Source: Pseudomonas sp. Irchel 3A7
Lineage (GTDB): Bacteria; Pseudomonadota; Gammaproteobacteria; Pseudomonadales; Pseudomonadaceae
Direction: 5' to 3'
DNA length: 64,000 nucleotides
NCBI RefSeq assembly: GCF_900187565.1
Contig: NZ_FYED01000014.1
Span: forward strand, 163,170-227,169
A program made the translations under genes and the position numbers. This document shows positions 17,329 through 26,633 of this stretch, piece by piece. The notes beneath the pieces are model-generated. The model made no database searches. It was given only the letters and a program-made list of their open reading frames with translations, and was not told the origin of the DNA. Every line of letters begins with the position of its first letter. The first letter of the stretch is position 1.

Positions 17329-18951
17329 ATGCGGAGCAGCAGGTTGCCTGCCTTGTTGATGGTCGTTTTCGGTGTGTTCTGGTCAATGCAGCTATGGGCC
17401 GGGGACGCCGTGGAGTCGGCGCAAGATGCCGTCGAATTGAAAGTGGCCAATCGCAGCATCATGGTGTTCCGCGCCACGGTCCTGGGCGAAACACCGGCTT
17501 CGCGGGTCAAGCGGGCCAAAGCAGTGATCGGTGAAGCCCTGGATGAGTCTGACGAGCCTGTCGTCACCCTTGACCCGATCCACGACAGTTATCTGGTGCT
17601 GTTGGGCACCCGGCGTGCCTTTATCGTGGCGCCCCAGGATGTCGACAGCCTTGCCTACGCCTCTGTCCAGCAGGCCGCGGAGGGCGCGGCGCAAAAGCTG
17701 CGTCAGGTGGTGGCTGAAACCCGGGAAGCGCGCAACCTGCAATTGATTCTTCGCTCGCTCGGTACGGCGGCCATCGCCACGGCTGTGTATTTTGCGCTGC
17801 TCTGGGGCGTGGCATATCTGCGACGCCGATTGCTCAAGCGGCTGCCCGAGTTGATGGATCGCCACACCCGGGCGTTGAAAGTGGGGCGGGTCCAGGTCAT
17901 TGAAGCCAATTACCTGTACCCCTTGGTCATCCGCTTGTTCTGGCTGCTGCGCTGGCTGGTCTTGCTGCTGCTCACCTATGAATGGTTGGGATTTGTCCTG
18001 TCGCGGTTTCCCTACACCCGGCCCTGGGGGGAAAGCCTCAACAATTACCTGTTCGAGGTGGCCAGCTACCTGTTTCAGGCCATCGTCGGCGCCATCCCCG
18101 GGCTGGGTGTGGCCGTGGCGATTTTCTTCATCGCCCGTGGTGCGACGGCGTTCAGTCGGCGTGTGCTCAGGCGCATGGCGACACCGGGCACCTTCAGCTG
18201 GCTGAACATTGAAACCCTGCAGCCTACCCAGCGCCTGACGTCGCTGGCGATCTGGCTGTTTGCGCTGGCCATGGCGTATCCGTATCTGCCCGGAGCGGGC
18301 ACCGATGCCTTCAAAGGCTTGTCCGTGTTGATCGGCCTGATGATTTCGCTGGGGGCCACCAGCGTGGTAGGGCAGGCGGCCGCCGGGTTGATCCTGACGT
18401 ACACCCGAACCTTGCGCCCCGGTGAGTTCGTGCGCATCGGCGAATACGAAGGCACGGTGACCGAACTGGGCATGTTCACCACCAGCATCCGCACCGGCCT
18501 GGGGGAAGTGCTGACCTTGCCCAATTCGATGATCACCGGCACGGTGACCAAGAACTATTCCCGCACGGTGCAAGGCCCGGGCTATGTGGTGGATACGGTG
18601 GTGACCATCGGCTACGACACACCATGGCGTCAGGTCGAGGCCATGTTGCTGGAAGCCGCCAGGCGTACACCGGGCGTGCTCGAAGATCCACCGGCGCAAG
18701 TGTTCCAGACCGCGCTGTCGGATTTTTATCCCGAGTATCGCCTGGTGGCGCAGGCCATCCCCAGCCAACCCCGGCCCCGCGCCGTGCTGCTGAGCATGCT
18801 GCACGCCAATATCCAGGACGTCTTCAACGAATACGGCGTGCAGATCATGTCGCCGCACTACCTGGGCGATCCCGAAGAAGAAAAGCGCGTGCCCAGAGAC
18901 CAATGGTTCACGGCACCGGCCCAGGCACCCGGGGAGGTGCGACAGCGTTGA
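17329..18951 (+). CDS. MscS-family mechanosensitive channel
   Basis: A 540-residue membrane protein. A signal peptide (MRSSRLPALLMVVFGVFWSM..., ending near LWAGDA) is followed by a periplasmic domain of about 110 residues and several transmembrane helices. The pore helix has the Ala/Gly pattern GATSVVGQAAAGLILTY (about residues 343-359). The beta domain follows with RPGEFVRIGEYEGTVTELG and a TLPNSMI strand, then an alpha/beta vestibule. It is longer than E. coli MscS (286) and closer to the YnaI/YbdG sizes. It is predicted to release solutes on hypo-osmotic shock or modulate membrane tension. It is monocistronic and converges on the sensor kinase gene. Confidence 0.9.
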   Translation: MRSSRLPALLMVVFGVFWSMQLWAGDAVESAQDAVELKVANRSIMVFRATVLGETPASRVKRAKAVIGEALDESDEPVVTLDPIHDSYLVLLGTRRAFIVAPQDVDSLAYASVQQAAEGAAQKLRQVVAETREARNLQLILRSLGTAAIATAVYFALLWGVAYLRRRLLKRLPELMDRHTRALKVGRVQVIEANYLYPLVIRLFWLLRWLVLLLLTYEWLGFVLSRFPYTRPWGESLNNYLFEVASYLFQAIVGAIPGLGVAVAIFFIARGATAFSRRVLRRMATPGTFSWLNIETLQPTQRLTSLAIWLFALAMAYPYLPGAGTDAFKGLSVLIGLMISLGATSVVGQAAAGLILTYTRTLRPGEFVRIGEYEGTVTELGMFTTSIRTGLGEVLTLPNSMITGTVTKNYSRTVQGPGYVVDTVVTIGYDTPWRQVEAMLLEAARRTPGVLEDPPAQVFQTALSDFYPEYRLVAQAIPSQPRPRAVLLSMLHANIQDVFNEYGVQIMSPHYLGDPEEEKRVPRDQWFTAPAQAPGEVRQR

Positions 18952-18972
18952 AACGCGGAATGTTCTGCAAGG

Positions 18973-20424
18973 TCAGTGCAATGCGCCGGCTCTTCTATCC
19001 AGGACCCTGAAACTCAATTGCACTGCCGCACCCTGTTGTTCATGGTTTGTCAGGCTCGCTTCTCCGCCAAAGCTTTGCATGATCTGCTTCACCATGGTCA
19101 GCCCTATACCCAGCCGGCCTTGCCGGGTGGTGTAGAAGGATTTGAATGCCATCATTTCTTGTTGCCGTGACGTTCCATCCCCGGTGTCCGCAATGGTGAG
19201 ATGCAACCATTGATGGGCTTGGTCCACGTTGGCCTGGAAGGTTAACCGCCCGCCTGCCGGCATCGCCTCTATGGCATTGGCAACGACACTCTTGAGAATC
19301 TGCGAAAGCAACAGCGGATTACTGATGATCCTTGGCGTCGGTTCATTGTTGAACTCGACCTGGATTCTTGATTGAGCCAGCTGCTGGCTGAAGCCGTTGA
19401 GTGTGGCCTGCACCATTGCCATCGGCTCCACCAGTTCGACCTCGCCACGGATCGGGCTCAAACACAGCAGTAACTCATGCACCCACCGCGACATCCGATC
19501 CACCTGACTGACGATATCGTCGATGTTCTTCCGCGCGGGTTGGCCGTCCATGTCTCTGGCCAACTCTGCGCTTGAGCGAATGCAGGCCAGGGGGTTGCGA
19601 AGGCTATGGGCAACCGCCGTGGACATTTCGACCAGGCCACCGTAGGTCTTGTTGGCAACAACCTGATCCTCTTGCAAGGCCAGCACAATTGATGCGCGTC
19701 GGGCTATCCAATAAACCCCGAAGTAAAACAGCAGGCCGCCCATCGTCGACAGCCAGATGATCCAGTGTCCGCGATTGAGGCTTGCAATCAGGTCGAGCGG
19801 CTCCCGGTAAATTTCAACCACCGCCTGGATGTTCCCGCCGTCATCCACAATCGGGATGTAACTCTCGACGAAGAACATTTTGGGGGCGCGAAAAAATTTC
19901 TGCTCCTTGCGGTCCTTATCCACCTCGTTGTATTTGGTTGAAACCCGATCCTTGGCGTTGAATGCCTCTTCAAGCTCGTCATTCAAAATGTGCTTTCCCA
20001 CCAGTTGCGGGTTGGTCGACCAGACCACCGTCCGCAGGGGAGAGTAGATAGAGATCAGGAGCGAATCCGGGAGGCGTGAAAGGTAATCCAGGAACTCGGA
20101 TCTGACACGCTGTCCGTTTTTTGACAGCGCCTCATCTTGTGCGTGTTGCACAGGCGCTGCGATCTGCAGGCCGGCCAGTCCGTGATGGCGTATCTCGCCT
20201 TTGGCGATGGTCTGGATGAATTGCGCGGACATCAGCGCATCGCGTTCGAGACTTTCGGTGACCAGGAACCGCGTTGACACGGAGCCGAGCCCAAAAGCAA
20301 TCACGCCAATGAGCAGGAAACTGACCACCGAAAACCAGCGCATGAGATTGAATTGCCGGGTGGGTGCAATCGAGTCAGCCGTTCTTCGGCGCAAGCGTCG
20401 GAACAATGCGGCAGTGGCGTGCAT
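18973..20424 (-). CDS. membrane sensor histidine kinase, orphan
   Basis: A 483-residue kinase. One transmembrane helix at about 30-50, a periplasmic sensor domain to about 219, and a second helix at about 220-240. The dimerisation domain has His273 in AVAHSLRNPLACIRSSAEL, and the ATPase domain has N383 (ANAIEAM), DTGDG (413-417) and GRLGIGL (436-442). The H-box follows the HSLRNPL pattern. In the first G-box, Thr takes the place of the usual Ile after DTGDG. No response regulator lies nearby, so its partner is encoded elsewhere. The sensor segment contains KQKFFRAPKMFFVESYIPI-like features typical of double-Cache folds. Confidence 0.87.
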   Translation of the reverse strand: MHATAALFRRLRRRTADSIAPTRQFNLMRWFSVVSFLLIGVIAFGLGSVSTRFLVTESLERDALMSAQFIQTIAKGEIRHHGLAGLQIAAPVQHAQDEALSKNGQRVRSEFLDYLSRLPDSLLISIYSPLRTVVWSTNPQLVGKHILNDELEEAFNAKDRVSTKYNEVDKDRKEQKFFRAPKMFFVESYIPIVDDGGNIQAVVEIYREPLDLIASLNRGHWIIWLSTMGGLLFYFGVYWIARRASIVLALQEDQVVANKTYGGLVEMSTAVAHSLRNPLACIRSSAELARDMDGQPARKNIDDIVSQVDRMSRWVHELLLCLSPIRGEVELVEPMAMVQATLNGFSQQLAQSRIQVEFNNEPTPRIISNPLLLSQILKSVVANAIEAMPAGGRLTFQANVDQAHQWLHLTIADTGDGTSRQQEMMAFKSFYTTRQGRLGIGLTMVKQIMQSFGGEASLTNHEQQGAAVQLSFRVLDRRAGALH

Positions 20425-20670
20425 AGGGATTGCCCCAGGTGTGCTGCTGATCTTGTTGTCGCAGCTTCAACCGCCCAATGGTGCGTGGATGAACAAGTAG
20501 CATTCTCTATGCCAAGGGTTTGACGACGATCCGGGTTGTGGCCGATAGACCGGGTGCTTGAGCGATGCAGGGCAATTTCATGGCCTATCCGCAAGCACAG
20601 CAGGCAGTTGCAGGAAACGGGTAGCAAGACCCATTTGTGGGGAATTGGGGTGTCGGCTCGTTTGCCTGGT

Positions 20671-21177
20671 TTACTCGCTGGCGTCAAAAGCCTCGTGGTA
20701 CTTGACGATGCCGACGGGAAGCTCACTCGCAAAGGCAGTCGCCTGAAAGTACTCGGCTGGAACACCGGGCAGCTCAAGGCCCGGATGAGCCTTGAATCCG
20801 AAACGACCATAGTAGCCAGGTTCGCCCAGCACGACGCAGCCCGCAGCGCCAAGGCGTTGCAAGTCGGTCAATGCGGCGTTCATCAACATCGAGCCGATGC
20901 CCCGGCCCTGATGCTCCGGCCACACCGAGATCGGCCCGAGGCCGTACCACCCGGTTGCGCCAGACGAAAGGGTGACGGGGGAAATCGCCACATGGCCGAC
21001 GATTGCGGCGTTTTCCAGCGCGACTGAAGAGACGCTCAGTTGATTGGCGCGTCGCAGCGCATCGACGATGAAGTGTTCAGTGTGACTTGAATGTTCTGCG
21101 TTTTCGAACGCCGCTTTGGTCAGTCGCGCGATGGTGTCGATGTCGGCGGGTTTTTCATGGCGGATCGTGATGGTCAT
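20671..21177 (-). CDS. GNAT-family N-acetyltransferase
   Basis: A 168-residue acetyltransferase. The acetyl-CoA loop is PEHQGRGIGSMLMNAAL (about residues 90-106), preceded by GLGPISVWP and followed by VVLGEPGYYGRFGF. This last pattern is typical of the YhbS-type family. The ATG at 21177 begins MTITIRHEKPADID, as in relatives; the longer frame overlaps the divergent gene's promoter. The acceptor is unknown. It is divergent from the VOC-family gene with 59 bp between the starts. Confidence 0.88.
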   Translation of the reverse strand: MTITIRHEKPADIDTIARLTKAAFENAEHSSHTEHFIVDALRRANQLSVSSVALENAAIVGHVAISPVTLSSGATGWYGLGPISVWPEHQGRGIGSMLMNAALTDLQRLGAAGCVVLGEPGYYGRFGFKAHPGLELPGVPAEYFQATAFASELPVGIVKYHEAFDASE

Positions 21178-21236
21178 GTTGATTTTTCTTGAGGGGGCGT
21201 GGTTACCATGGTCGCCGTTTCGGCAGGAGGCATGCA

Positions 21237-21695
21237 ATGGAGCTGAAGTTCAGTCACGTAGATGTACTGGTGAAAAACCTCGACGAAGCTTGTGCGTACT
21301 ACGCGCAGATCCTGAAAGCCAGGATCTCCAAAACACTTGTGTGGGAGCGCGGTGGCCTGCACGTACGCTACGCGATTGCGCTGGTCGGTCAAGAGCGTTT
21401 CATGTTGGTACAACCGTTGGCGGGGAACCTGAAGGAACTGATGGACAGCGCGGGCGAGGGCATGATTTACCGTCACTGCTACTCGACACCGGACATCGAG
21501 AAGGCCTATGACGAATTGATACTCGCCGGTGTTCAGCCTGAGGACGAAAACGGCAAGCCATTAGCCCGCGCGAACCTGCAATCCCCGTCCGGGGCACGTA
21601 TCATTTGGTTGCCCAAGCGCTTCGGGCACTTTTCTATCGAGATCCTGGAAGACAAGGCGCTGGAGGCGTTTGTCGAGGCTGCGTTCTCCTTGTAG
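21237..21695 (+). CDS. VOC (glyoxalase/dioxygenase) superfamily protein
   Basis: A 152-residue single VOC domain. It opens with MELKFSHVDVLVKNLDEACAYY and has the paired beta-alpha-beta-beta-beta modules. Putative metal ligands include His8 and a C-terminal Glu near FSIEILED. AGGAGG lies 6 bp before the ATG at 21237. The substrate is unknown; the family includes glyoxalase I, antibiotic-resistance and dioxygenase folds. Its stop codon (TAG, 21693-21695) lies inside the REP sequence that starts at 21691, so the repeat supplies the end of the frame. Confidence 0.85.
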   Translation: MELKFSHVDVLVKNLDEACAYYAQILKARISKTLVWERGGLHVRYAIALVGQERFMLVQPLAGNLKELMDSAGEGMIYRHCYSTPDIEKAYDELILAGVQPEDENGKPLARANLQSPSGARIIWLPKRFGHFSIEILEDKALEAFVEAAFSL

Positions 21696-21900
21696 GAGCA
21701 AAGCTTGCTCGCGATGGCGGCAGCCAAAAAACCGTGGGAGCGGCGGTGCGACGATTCGACTTGCTCGCGAAGAGGGCGGCACATTCAACATTGATGTCGA
21801 CTGACCTGACGCCTTCGCGGGCAAGCCGCGCTCCCACAGGATTTGTGTCGTTCACGCAAAATGCAATCTGCACAAAAGCTGTGGGAGCGGACCGCGAAGA
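21691..21900. repeat. degenerate REP/REPIN elements
   Basis: A REP end at 21691 (TGTAGGAGCAAAGCTTGCTCGCGA) and a second at about 21820-21840 (GCGGGCAAGCCGCGCTCCCACAGG) face each other, with a third partial copy starting at about 21879 (CTGTGGGAGCGGACCGCGAAG). A short segment with GATGTCGACTGACC recurs at about 21794 and 21920, which suggests that a REPIN was partially duplicated. Confidence 0.75.
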
Positions 21901-21967
21901 GGCCGGCACATTCCACGTCGATGTCGACTGACCGGACACCTCTTAAGGGCGATATGACTTCCTCTGC

Positions 21968-22276
21968 TCAGGGAGCATCATTTTCACATTCAGCCAGCGG
22001 AAGTATCTGCGTTTCCCCGTTAACTTCTTGTACACACAGAGGTTCGGGGGCCATCTCCTCAAGCGTCGGCTGCTTTTTCGCTTCTGCCTGTTCAAGCAAG
22101 GCAAGCGTTTCGGCGGGGTCTGGCAAACACTCTTGAACCGTGGTCTTGGTGCCTGCTTTTTCCACGGTAGTCACACGGCTGTATTTGCAGTTCAGCTTTA
22201 CTTCTTGTTCCTGACTTGCGTTGCAGCCCGCAGCGGCTGCGCAGGCAAGCACCAGCATCAATTTCACATTGTTCAC
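21968..22276 (-). CDS. small lipoprotein, unknown function
   Basis: A 102-residue protein. The GTG at 22276 is chosen because AAGGG lies 7 bp upstream and the protein then starts MNNVKLMLVLACAAAAGC, a short lipoprotein signal with lipobox AAGC and modified Cys18. An ATG six codons later (22258) is the alternative. The mature part is acidic and has VKLNCKYSRVTT, a QECLPDP motif and LCVQEVNGET, with three further Cys that could pair. No family is recognised. It converges with nothing obvious and is likely monocistronic. Confidence 0.65.
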   Translation of the reverse strand: MNNVKLMLVLACAAAAGCNASQEQEVKLNCKYSRVTTVEKAGTKTTVQECLPDPAETLALLEQAEAKKQPTLEEMAPEPLCVQEVNGETQILPLAECENDAP

Positions 22277-22412
22277 GAGCGTGCCCTTGGTGGTGAAGTT
22301 CAGGTTTCTTTCAATGCTCAATTGGGTGCAGACAGTGGACTGCTTGAGTCGGTATCTTGCATTGACCTTAGCCGCAAAACCGGAAATCCGCGGGCTTTGT
22401 GGTTACGGAGGA

Positions 22413-23030
22413 TTAACCACGCAGCTGCTCAATCAACAGCACCAGCGCAATGACGATCATGACGGCTCCCGAGAAACGGCTGACCCGTCGAGCGGCACCA
22501 GGGCGTGCCCGAAGCACAGCTTGCGAACCGAATCCGACCAGCAGGTAGATCACGCCGCAGCTGAACGTGTGGACCAGGCCGAGCGCAATCATCTGCATCG
22601 GTACAGGCCAGGGCGCGGTAGCGTCGGCAAATTGAGGCAAGAGCGCCAGGAACAGCAGGAACACTTTGGGATTGAGCCCGCTGACGCAAAGCCCCCTGAA
22701 CGCCCAGCGCACCCATGAACCGGACACCTGGATTTCATCCGCACGAGGGGTGGAAGGGCGCGCAAGCATATTGGCGCCCAGCCAAAGCAGATAGCCCGCG
22801 CCGGCCACGGTGAGTACCGACATGATTACCGGATGGCCGGCGATCAGTGTACCCACACCGCCGGCAACCACCATCGTGACCAGCAAATGTCCGGATAACA
22901 ATCCGCCCACGGCAGGCACCACGACTCGATGCTTCAAGCCCGCCGATATGGCGTACGCCCAATCGGCCCCGGGCGTGATGACAAACAGAATCGACACCCC
23001 CCAGAACGCAGTAAAAACACTGAGGGTCAT
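22413..23030 (-). CDS. LysE/RhtB-family amino-acid exporter
   Basis: A 205-residue inner-membrane exporter with about six transmembrane helices. The N-terminal ITPGADWAYAISAGL and the GLCVSGLNPKVFLLFLALLPQF segment are family signatures. It is probably an efflux carrier for an amino acid or derivative. It is divergent from an Lrp/AsnC regulator, the usual arrangement for amino-acid-responsive exporters, so control by that regulator is likely. The ATG at 23030 has an AGGTGG-like site 4 bp upstream. Confidence 0.88.
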   Translation of the reverse strand: MTLSVFTAFWGVSILFVITPGADWAYAISAGLKHRVVVPAVGGLLSGHLLVTMVVAGGVGTLIAGHPVIMSVLTVAGAGYLLWLGANMLARPSTPRADEIQVSGSWVRWAFRGLCVSGLNPKVFLLFLALLPQFADATAPWPVPMQMIALGLVHTFSCGVIYLLVGFGSQAVLRARPGAARRVSRFSGAVMIVIALVLLIEQLRG

Positions 23031-23214
23031 GGCGCCACCTGTGTCAGCCGTTCACAAAACGCTTTATTCATCATCCGCCTCGAAAGCCAGGACCTTCGTC
23101 CTCTTGTTGAAGGACGTCCGGTCGTTAATGGTGAGGGGAAGATTAATGAAAAAAGGTTAGAATTTACTTTTAAAGATAATCGTTGCTTGGTCAAAAATAG
23201 GGAGATATTTCTAC

Positions 23215-23667
23215 TTGGACAGGACTGATCGAAAGATTCTTGCTGAACTGCAAAAGGATGGCCGTCTTTCGGTGACCGAGCTTGCCGAGCGCGTAGGCTT
23301 GAGCCTCTCGCCGTGCCATCGGCGCGTACGCGCACTGGAAGAAGCCGGCGTATTGCTGGGCTATCGCGCGCTACTCGATCCCGGTGCATTGGGCCTGAAC
23401 TTTTCCGCCATGGTATTTGCCACGCTTCGTGAAGGTGACCGGCAAGCTGTCGAGGCGTTCGAAACGGCGCTCATTGATATCCCGCAAGTGGTCGATGCCC
23501 AGCGGTTGTTCGGGGAGCCGGATTACCTGTTGCACGTCGTTGCCCAGGATCTGCCTGCGTTTCAACGACTCTATGATGAGCGTTTATCGACACTGCCTAA
23601 CGTGCAGCGGCTGACCTCAACCCTGGTGATGAAACGGGTCATACAGGACAGGCCGCTTCCTTTGTGA
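23215..23667 (+). CDS. Lrp/AsnC-family transcriptional regulator
   Basis: A 150-residue regulator. The N-terminal winged helix-turn-helix spans about residues 1-60 (MDRTDRKILAELQKDGRLSV, SLSPCHRRVRALEEAG) and the C-terminal RAM/AsnC ligand domain is at about 65-145. The start codon is TTG at 23215, supported by GGGAG about 10 bp upstream and by the canonical D-x-x-D-x-x-I-L beginning. It is divergent from the LysE exporter at 22413-23030 with a 184-bp AT-rich gap and probably controls it in response to an amino acid. Confidence 0.88.
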   Translation: MDRTDRKILAELQKDGRLSVTELAERVGLSLSPCHRRVRALEEAGVLLGYRALLDPGALGLNFSAMVFATLREGDRQAVEAFETALIDIPQVVDAQRLFGEPDYLLHVVAQDLPAFQRLYDERLSTLPNVQRLTSTLVMKRVIQDRPLPL

Positions 23668-23868
23668 CAGGTGTGGGCGGGAGCGAGCTCCCTCGCCAAA
23701 GATCTTTGGTTTTTGGCCGATTTGTGCACTTCGCGAAAAACAAAGGCCTGGCCCACCCATAAACGAAGGAGCTATTGAGCTTCGTTGTGGTCGATTCAAA
23801 TAGCGAGGCAAGAATAGTGCGCAACAGTGCCATCGCATCGCGCTCCTTCAGACAGAGAGGTGAATACC

Positions 23869-23943
23869 TTGAACAACATCATCTACATCATTGGGTTGGT
23901 CGTGGTCATTGCAGTTGTCCTGTCATTCCTCGGATTTGCATAG
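23869..23943 (+). CDS. 24-residue single-helix membrane microprotein
   Basis: From a TTG at 23869 the frame reads MNNIIYIIGLVVVIAVVLSF followed by LGFA and a TAG stop. It is one hydrophobic helix, like the small membrane proteins annotated in many Pseudomonas genomes. AGAGAGG lies 8 bp upstream of the TTG; a GTG three codons earlier (23860) is the alternative. The function of the family is not known to me. It is small enough to be missed by length-filtered gene callers. Confidence 0.55.
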   Translation: MNNIIYIIGLVVVIAVVLSFLGFA

Positions 23944-24153
23944 TCGCAGGCGTGCTTCCCTGGCTGGTTGCATTGATCTGACCGGCACCCTTGTCTATCC
24001 GAACTTCAGAAGGGGCGAGCGAGCCGCCCGCCCTTGGCCACGTTGCTCGGCAAGCGGGTGACCTCAGGGTGCGGCCTTTTTGAGATTTGCTATCTGGATG
24101 TGCGCATTTGGCAGGGGACTCCACCGGTCGATGCAACAGACTGGCTCAATCGA

Positions 24154-25365
24154 TCAGCGGGTGTTTGGTCGTTGAGTGTTTTCCGAGGGCGGCGATTTAT
24201 GCCACGGATAACCTTTCGCGCTGAGTTGAAAGGCGTAATCGAATAAACGCTTCATGTACTCGCCATCGAATTTGCGACTGTGCGCACAGGAAAAGTCGGA
24301 GCCGATGTACGCAAGATTGAAATCCGCTCCATCCTGCTGCGCCATGCGGTAGATTCGCTCCAGGTCGCTGATTCCCTGGGTTTGAATCAAAGCACTGATG
24401 GCTCGACCGCCGATGCTCAATGTACGGCGCTTGGTCCCCGACCACTGCGGCTCCAGTGTTCCATTACGAATGACATAGAAATGACGTTCGAGTCGCAAAG
24501 GTGCGCCGGTGGCTTTGCTCAGCGCAATCACAGTGCTGGGCGGATAAAGAAACACTTGAGTGATGACCCCGCCGTCCACGTGCATTTCCTGGAACTGTTC
24601 GCCGTCAACGTCCACATCGATCATGACGGGTGAGACAGCCCCGGGAATACTCATGGACGCGAGCATGATGTTGCGAAAGAGGTCGAGCGCGCCCGGTGCT
24701 TTGCTGGCGGCAATGGCGCCCATGTTCCAGGTGACTGGCCGCCCTGAATCAAGGTCAGTGGTGCCGATCAGCAGAATTCGTCCTTTGGCGTATTGCGCGG
24801 CAATCGCCGCAAGAATCTGCGCAGTGACGTATTTTGCGATGAGTCGCGACAGCGGCTTGCTGTCCGCTATACCGTCGCTGGCAAGACGGGTCAGCACGCT
24901 TCGCGAATGGAAAATGTCTTTGGGTCCGATTGCGTTGGAGACATACCGAATCACGCCGTCGTACTCCGACCCCAGGTACGCGAAAGGGGCGACCAGGGCG
25001 CCCGCGCTGATGCCCGTGACGACCTTGAACAGGGGGCGAGTCCCATGGGTGGTCCACCCGGCTATGAGTCCCGCTGCAAATGCGCCGGCATCGCCGCCGC
25101 CCGAGATTGCCAGCATGCTTGCCAGCGGCAGGATATCGTTCGGCATCCCGGCCCTGGCAAGCACCTCGCTCTCACGTTTGTTGGACAGAACCGCATCCTG
25201 AATGAACGGAGTCAGGTCGTGATCCAGCCTGTAGCGAGCATCGGGAATGCCTGGAATGACGGCTTTTTCCGTCAAGGTTGGCGGAACAGCGTCACGGCGC
25301 GGCAGCCACGCTTGAAGCAACATGTCCAGGGTTGAGGCGCCAGGTCTGAGCGGGAATGATTTCAA
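24154..25365 (-). CDS. patatin-like phospholipase
   Basis: A 403-residue member of the patatin family, predicted lipid acyl hydrolase with a Ser-Asp dyad. The oxyanion glycine loop SGGGDAGAFAAG begins at residue 88, the nucleophile Ser120 lies in GISAG, and Asp264 lies in the DGG motif (264-266). No signal peptide is visible and no TSS helix is obvious, so a cytoplasmic or secreted-effector location cannot be told. It stands alone between the membrane microprotein and the SLAC1-type channel, with no immunity-like neighbour. The spacing of the dyad is normal. Confidence 0.88.
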   Translation of the reverse strand: MKSFPLRPGASTLDMLLQAWLPRRDAVPPTLTEKAVIPGIPDARYRLDHDLTPFIQDAVLSNKRESEVLARAGMPNDILPLASMLAISGGGDAGAFAAGLIAGWTTHGTRPLFKVVTGISAGALVAPFAYLGSEYDGVIRYVSNAIGPKDIFHSRSVLTRLASDGIADSKPLSRLIAKYVTAQILAAIAAQYAKGRILLIGTTDLDSGRPVTWNMGAIAASKAPGALDLFRNIMLASMSIPGAVSPVMIDVDVDGEQFQEMHVDGGVITQVFLYPPSTVIALSKATGAPLRLERHFYVIRNGTLEPQWSGTKRRTLSIGGRAISALIQTQGISDLERIYRMAQQDGADFNLAYIGSDFSCAHSRKFDGEYMKRLFDYAFQLSAKGYPWHKSPPSENTQRPNTR

Positions 25366-25583
25366 AACGCCTCCTCCGGCCCCTGCAGTCGACGGCAGGC
25401 GCGCTCATCGTCCGCGAGAAAGCCTTACCCATGGTGCCCGGGATGACTCACGCCAGCCAATTGCGACGCGTCAATTCGAACGCCAGGCAGCTCATTCTGC
25501 GCTCCTTTACAGGATAAAAAAACGTATGGGTCGCGTTCCAGGTACCAGACGAAAACCGGCCATCCGACAAGACCTTTAATGGC

Positions 25584-25611
25584 AAAAAAAAGCGAGCCGA
25601 TAAAGGCTCGC
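25584..25611 (-). terminator. Rho-independent terminator of SLAC1/TehA gene
   Basis: On the minus strand GCGAGCC-TTTATC-GGCTCGC (7-bp stem, 6-base loop) is followed by eight T. It lies 18 bp after the stop of the 25629-26633 gene. Confidence 0.85.
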
Positions 25612-25628
25612 CAAAGGGAGGTAAAAGG

Positions 25629-26633
25629 TCAACCCGCCAACAGCCTTCCGCTGAACAGACTGATCAGGGTTTTCACCAATAACACGGTCAGCGCCACCGT
25701 GAGGAACAGCAGGATCACCGCCGCGATGACCATCAGCAGTGTATTGTCCTGGTGAGCGTATGCGTATTTCAGCGCCGCATTGCTCAGGGCTGCGATAGGG
25801 AAGCTGATTGCCCACCACGATGGGGCAAAAGGCACATCGCGACGGAACACTTTGAAGCTCAAAACCACGAACAGGAACAGGCCGAAGTAGAACAACACAC
25901 TGGCAAACTGGTCGATTTCACCGAACACATTGGTGTATGCCAGGAAACCGACTTCAAACGGTGCAATCAAGACCATCAACGAAGGCACCATGCCTTTGGC
26001 CATGGCGGGTTGATGCACCAATCTCGAAAAAATCTGCGAGAAGAAAACCAGCGCCACTACCGCACCCACGGCGAGGGCAAACAGGTTGAACTCAGCGGCC
26101 CAGGCCATGGGCATATGCGCGCCTGTGACGGCGATATCGAGGGTGGCGACTCCTGGAATCAACCAGGCGGGTACGGCATTCATTGGATCCTGACTGCCGG
26201 AGAAAAGGCGGAAAACAACCAGGCCGGCGAGTAATACAGTCAATACGCTACCCAGTATCCACAATGCCTGTCCGAGCACCGGGTGGTGGGGCGTTGCCAC
26301 CGCCGAAAGCAACAGCAGAGCAATAGTGACGGTGCCGAAGAAGTTGCTGATGATCGGGTGGTTGAAATCCGCCCGGACCGCTTCAGGATGTTTTACCCAC
26401 TTGGTCAGGTAACCCAGGGTCAGCAGCACGAATATCAGTCCGGCCAGTGCGCCAATCGCTTCACCCAACATGCCGCCGATGCCGTAATACTGATCACTCA
26501 AGCGCCAGGCCAGACCAAGCCCGGCCAAGCCCATGACCGAACCAAACAAATTGATGGGCAGGTTTTTGATGGAGGTCGTGCAGGCAGGTACCGATTGAAC
26601 TGCAGCGACGGTGGGGGGATATGCAGTGTTCAT
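25629..26633 (-). CDS. SLAC1/TehA-type tellurite resistance/dicarboxylate transporter
   Basis: A 334-residue integral membrane protein with about ten predicted helices (TDT, SLAC1 anion-channel family). Characteristic segments are FGSVMGLAGLGLAWRL in helix 1, a NHPIISNFFGTVTIALL helix and APSWWAISFPIAALSNAAL in the C-terminal third. The ATG at 26633 is preferred because GGGAG lies 6 bp upstream; the longer frame adds 38 residues without features. The transported anion is unknown; tellurite resistance in relatives may be indirect. A terminator follows the stop. The upstream 416-bp gap separates it from hchA, so the two are divergent. Confidence 0.87.
   Translation of the reverse strand: MNTAYPPTVAAVQSVPACTTSIKNLPINLFGSVMGLAGLGLAWRLSDQYYGIGGMLGEAIGALAGLIFVLLTLGYLTKWVKHPEAVRADFNHPIISNFFGTVTIALLLLSAVATPHHPVLGQALWILGSVLTVLLAGLVVFRLFSGSQDPMNAVPAWLIPGVATLDIAVTGAHMPMAWAAEFNLFALAVGAVVALVFFSQIFSRLVHQPAMAKGMVPSLMVLIAPFEVGFLAYTNVFGEIDQFASVLFYFGLFLFVVLSFKVFRRDVPFAPSWWAISFPIAALSNAALKYAYAHQDNTLLMVIAAVILLFLTVALTVLLVKTLISLFSGRLLAG

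Noticed and set aside
17392..18903. 503-codon antisense frame to MscS gene
   Set aside because: The plus-strand frame has a signal peptide and the MscS pore motif; the antisense one has none.
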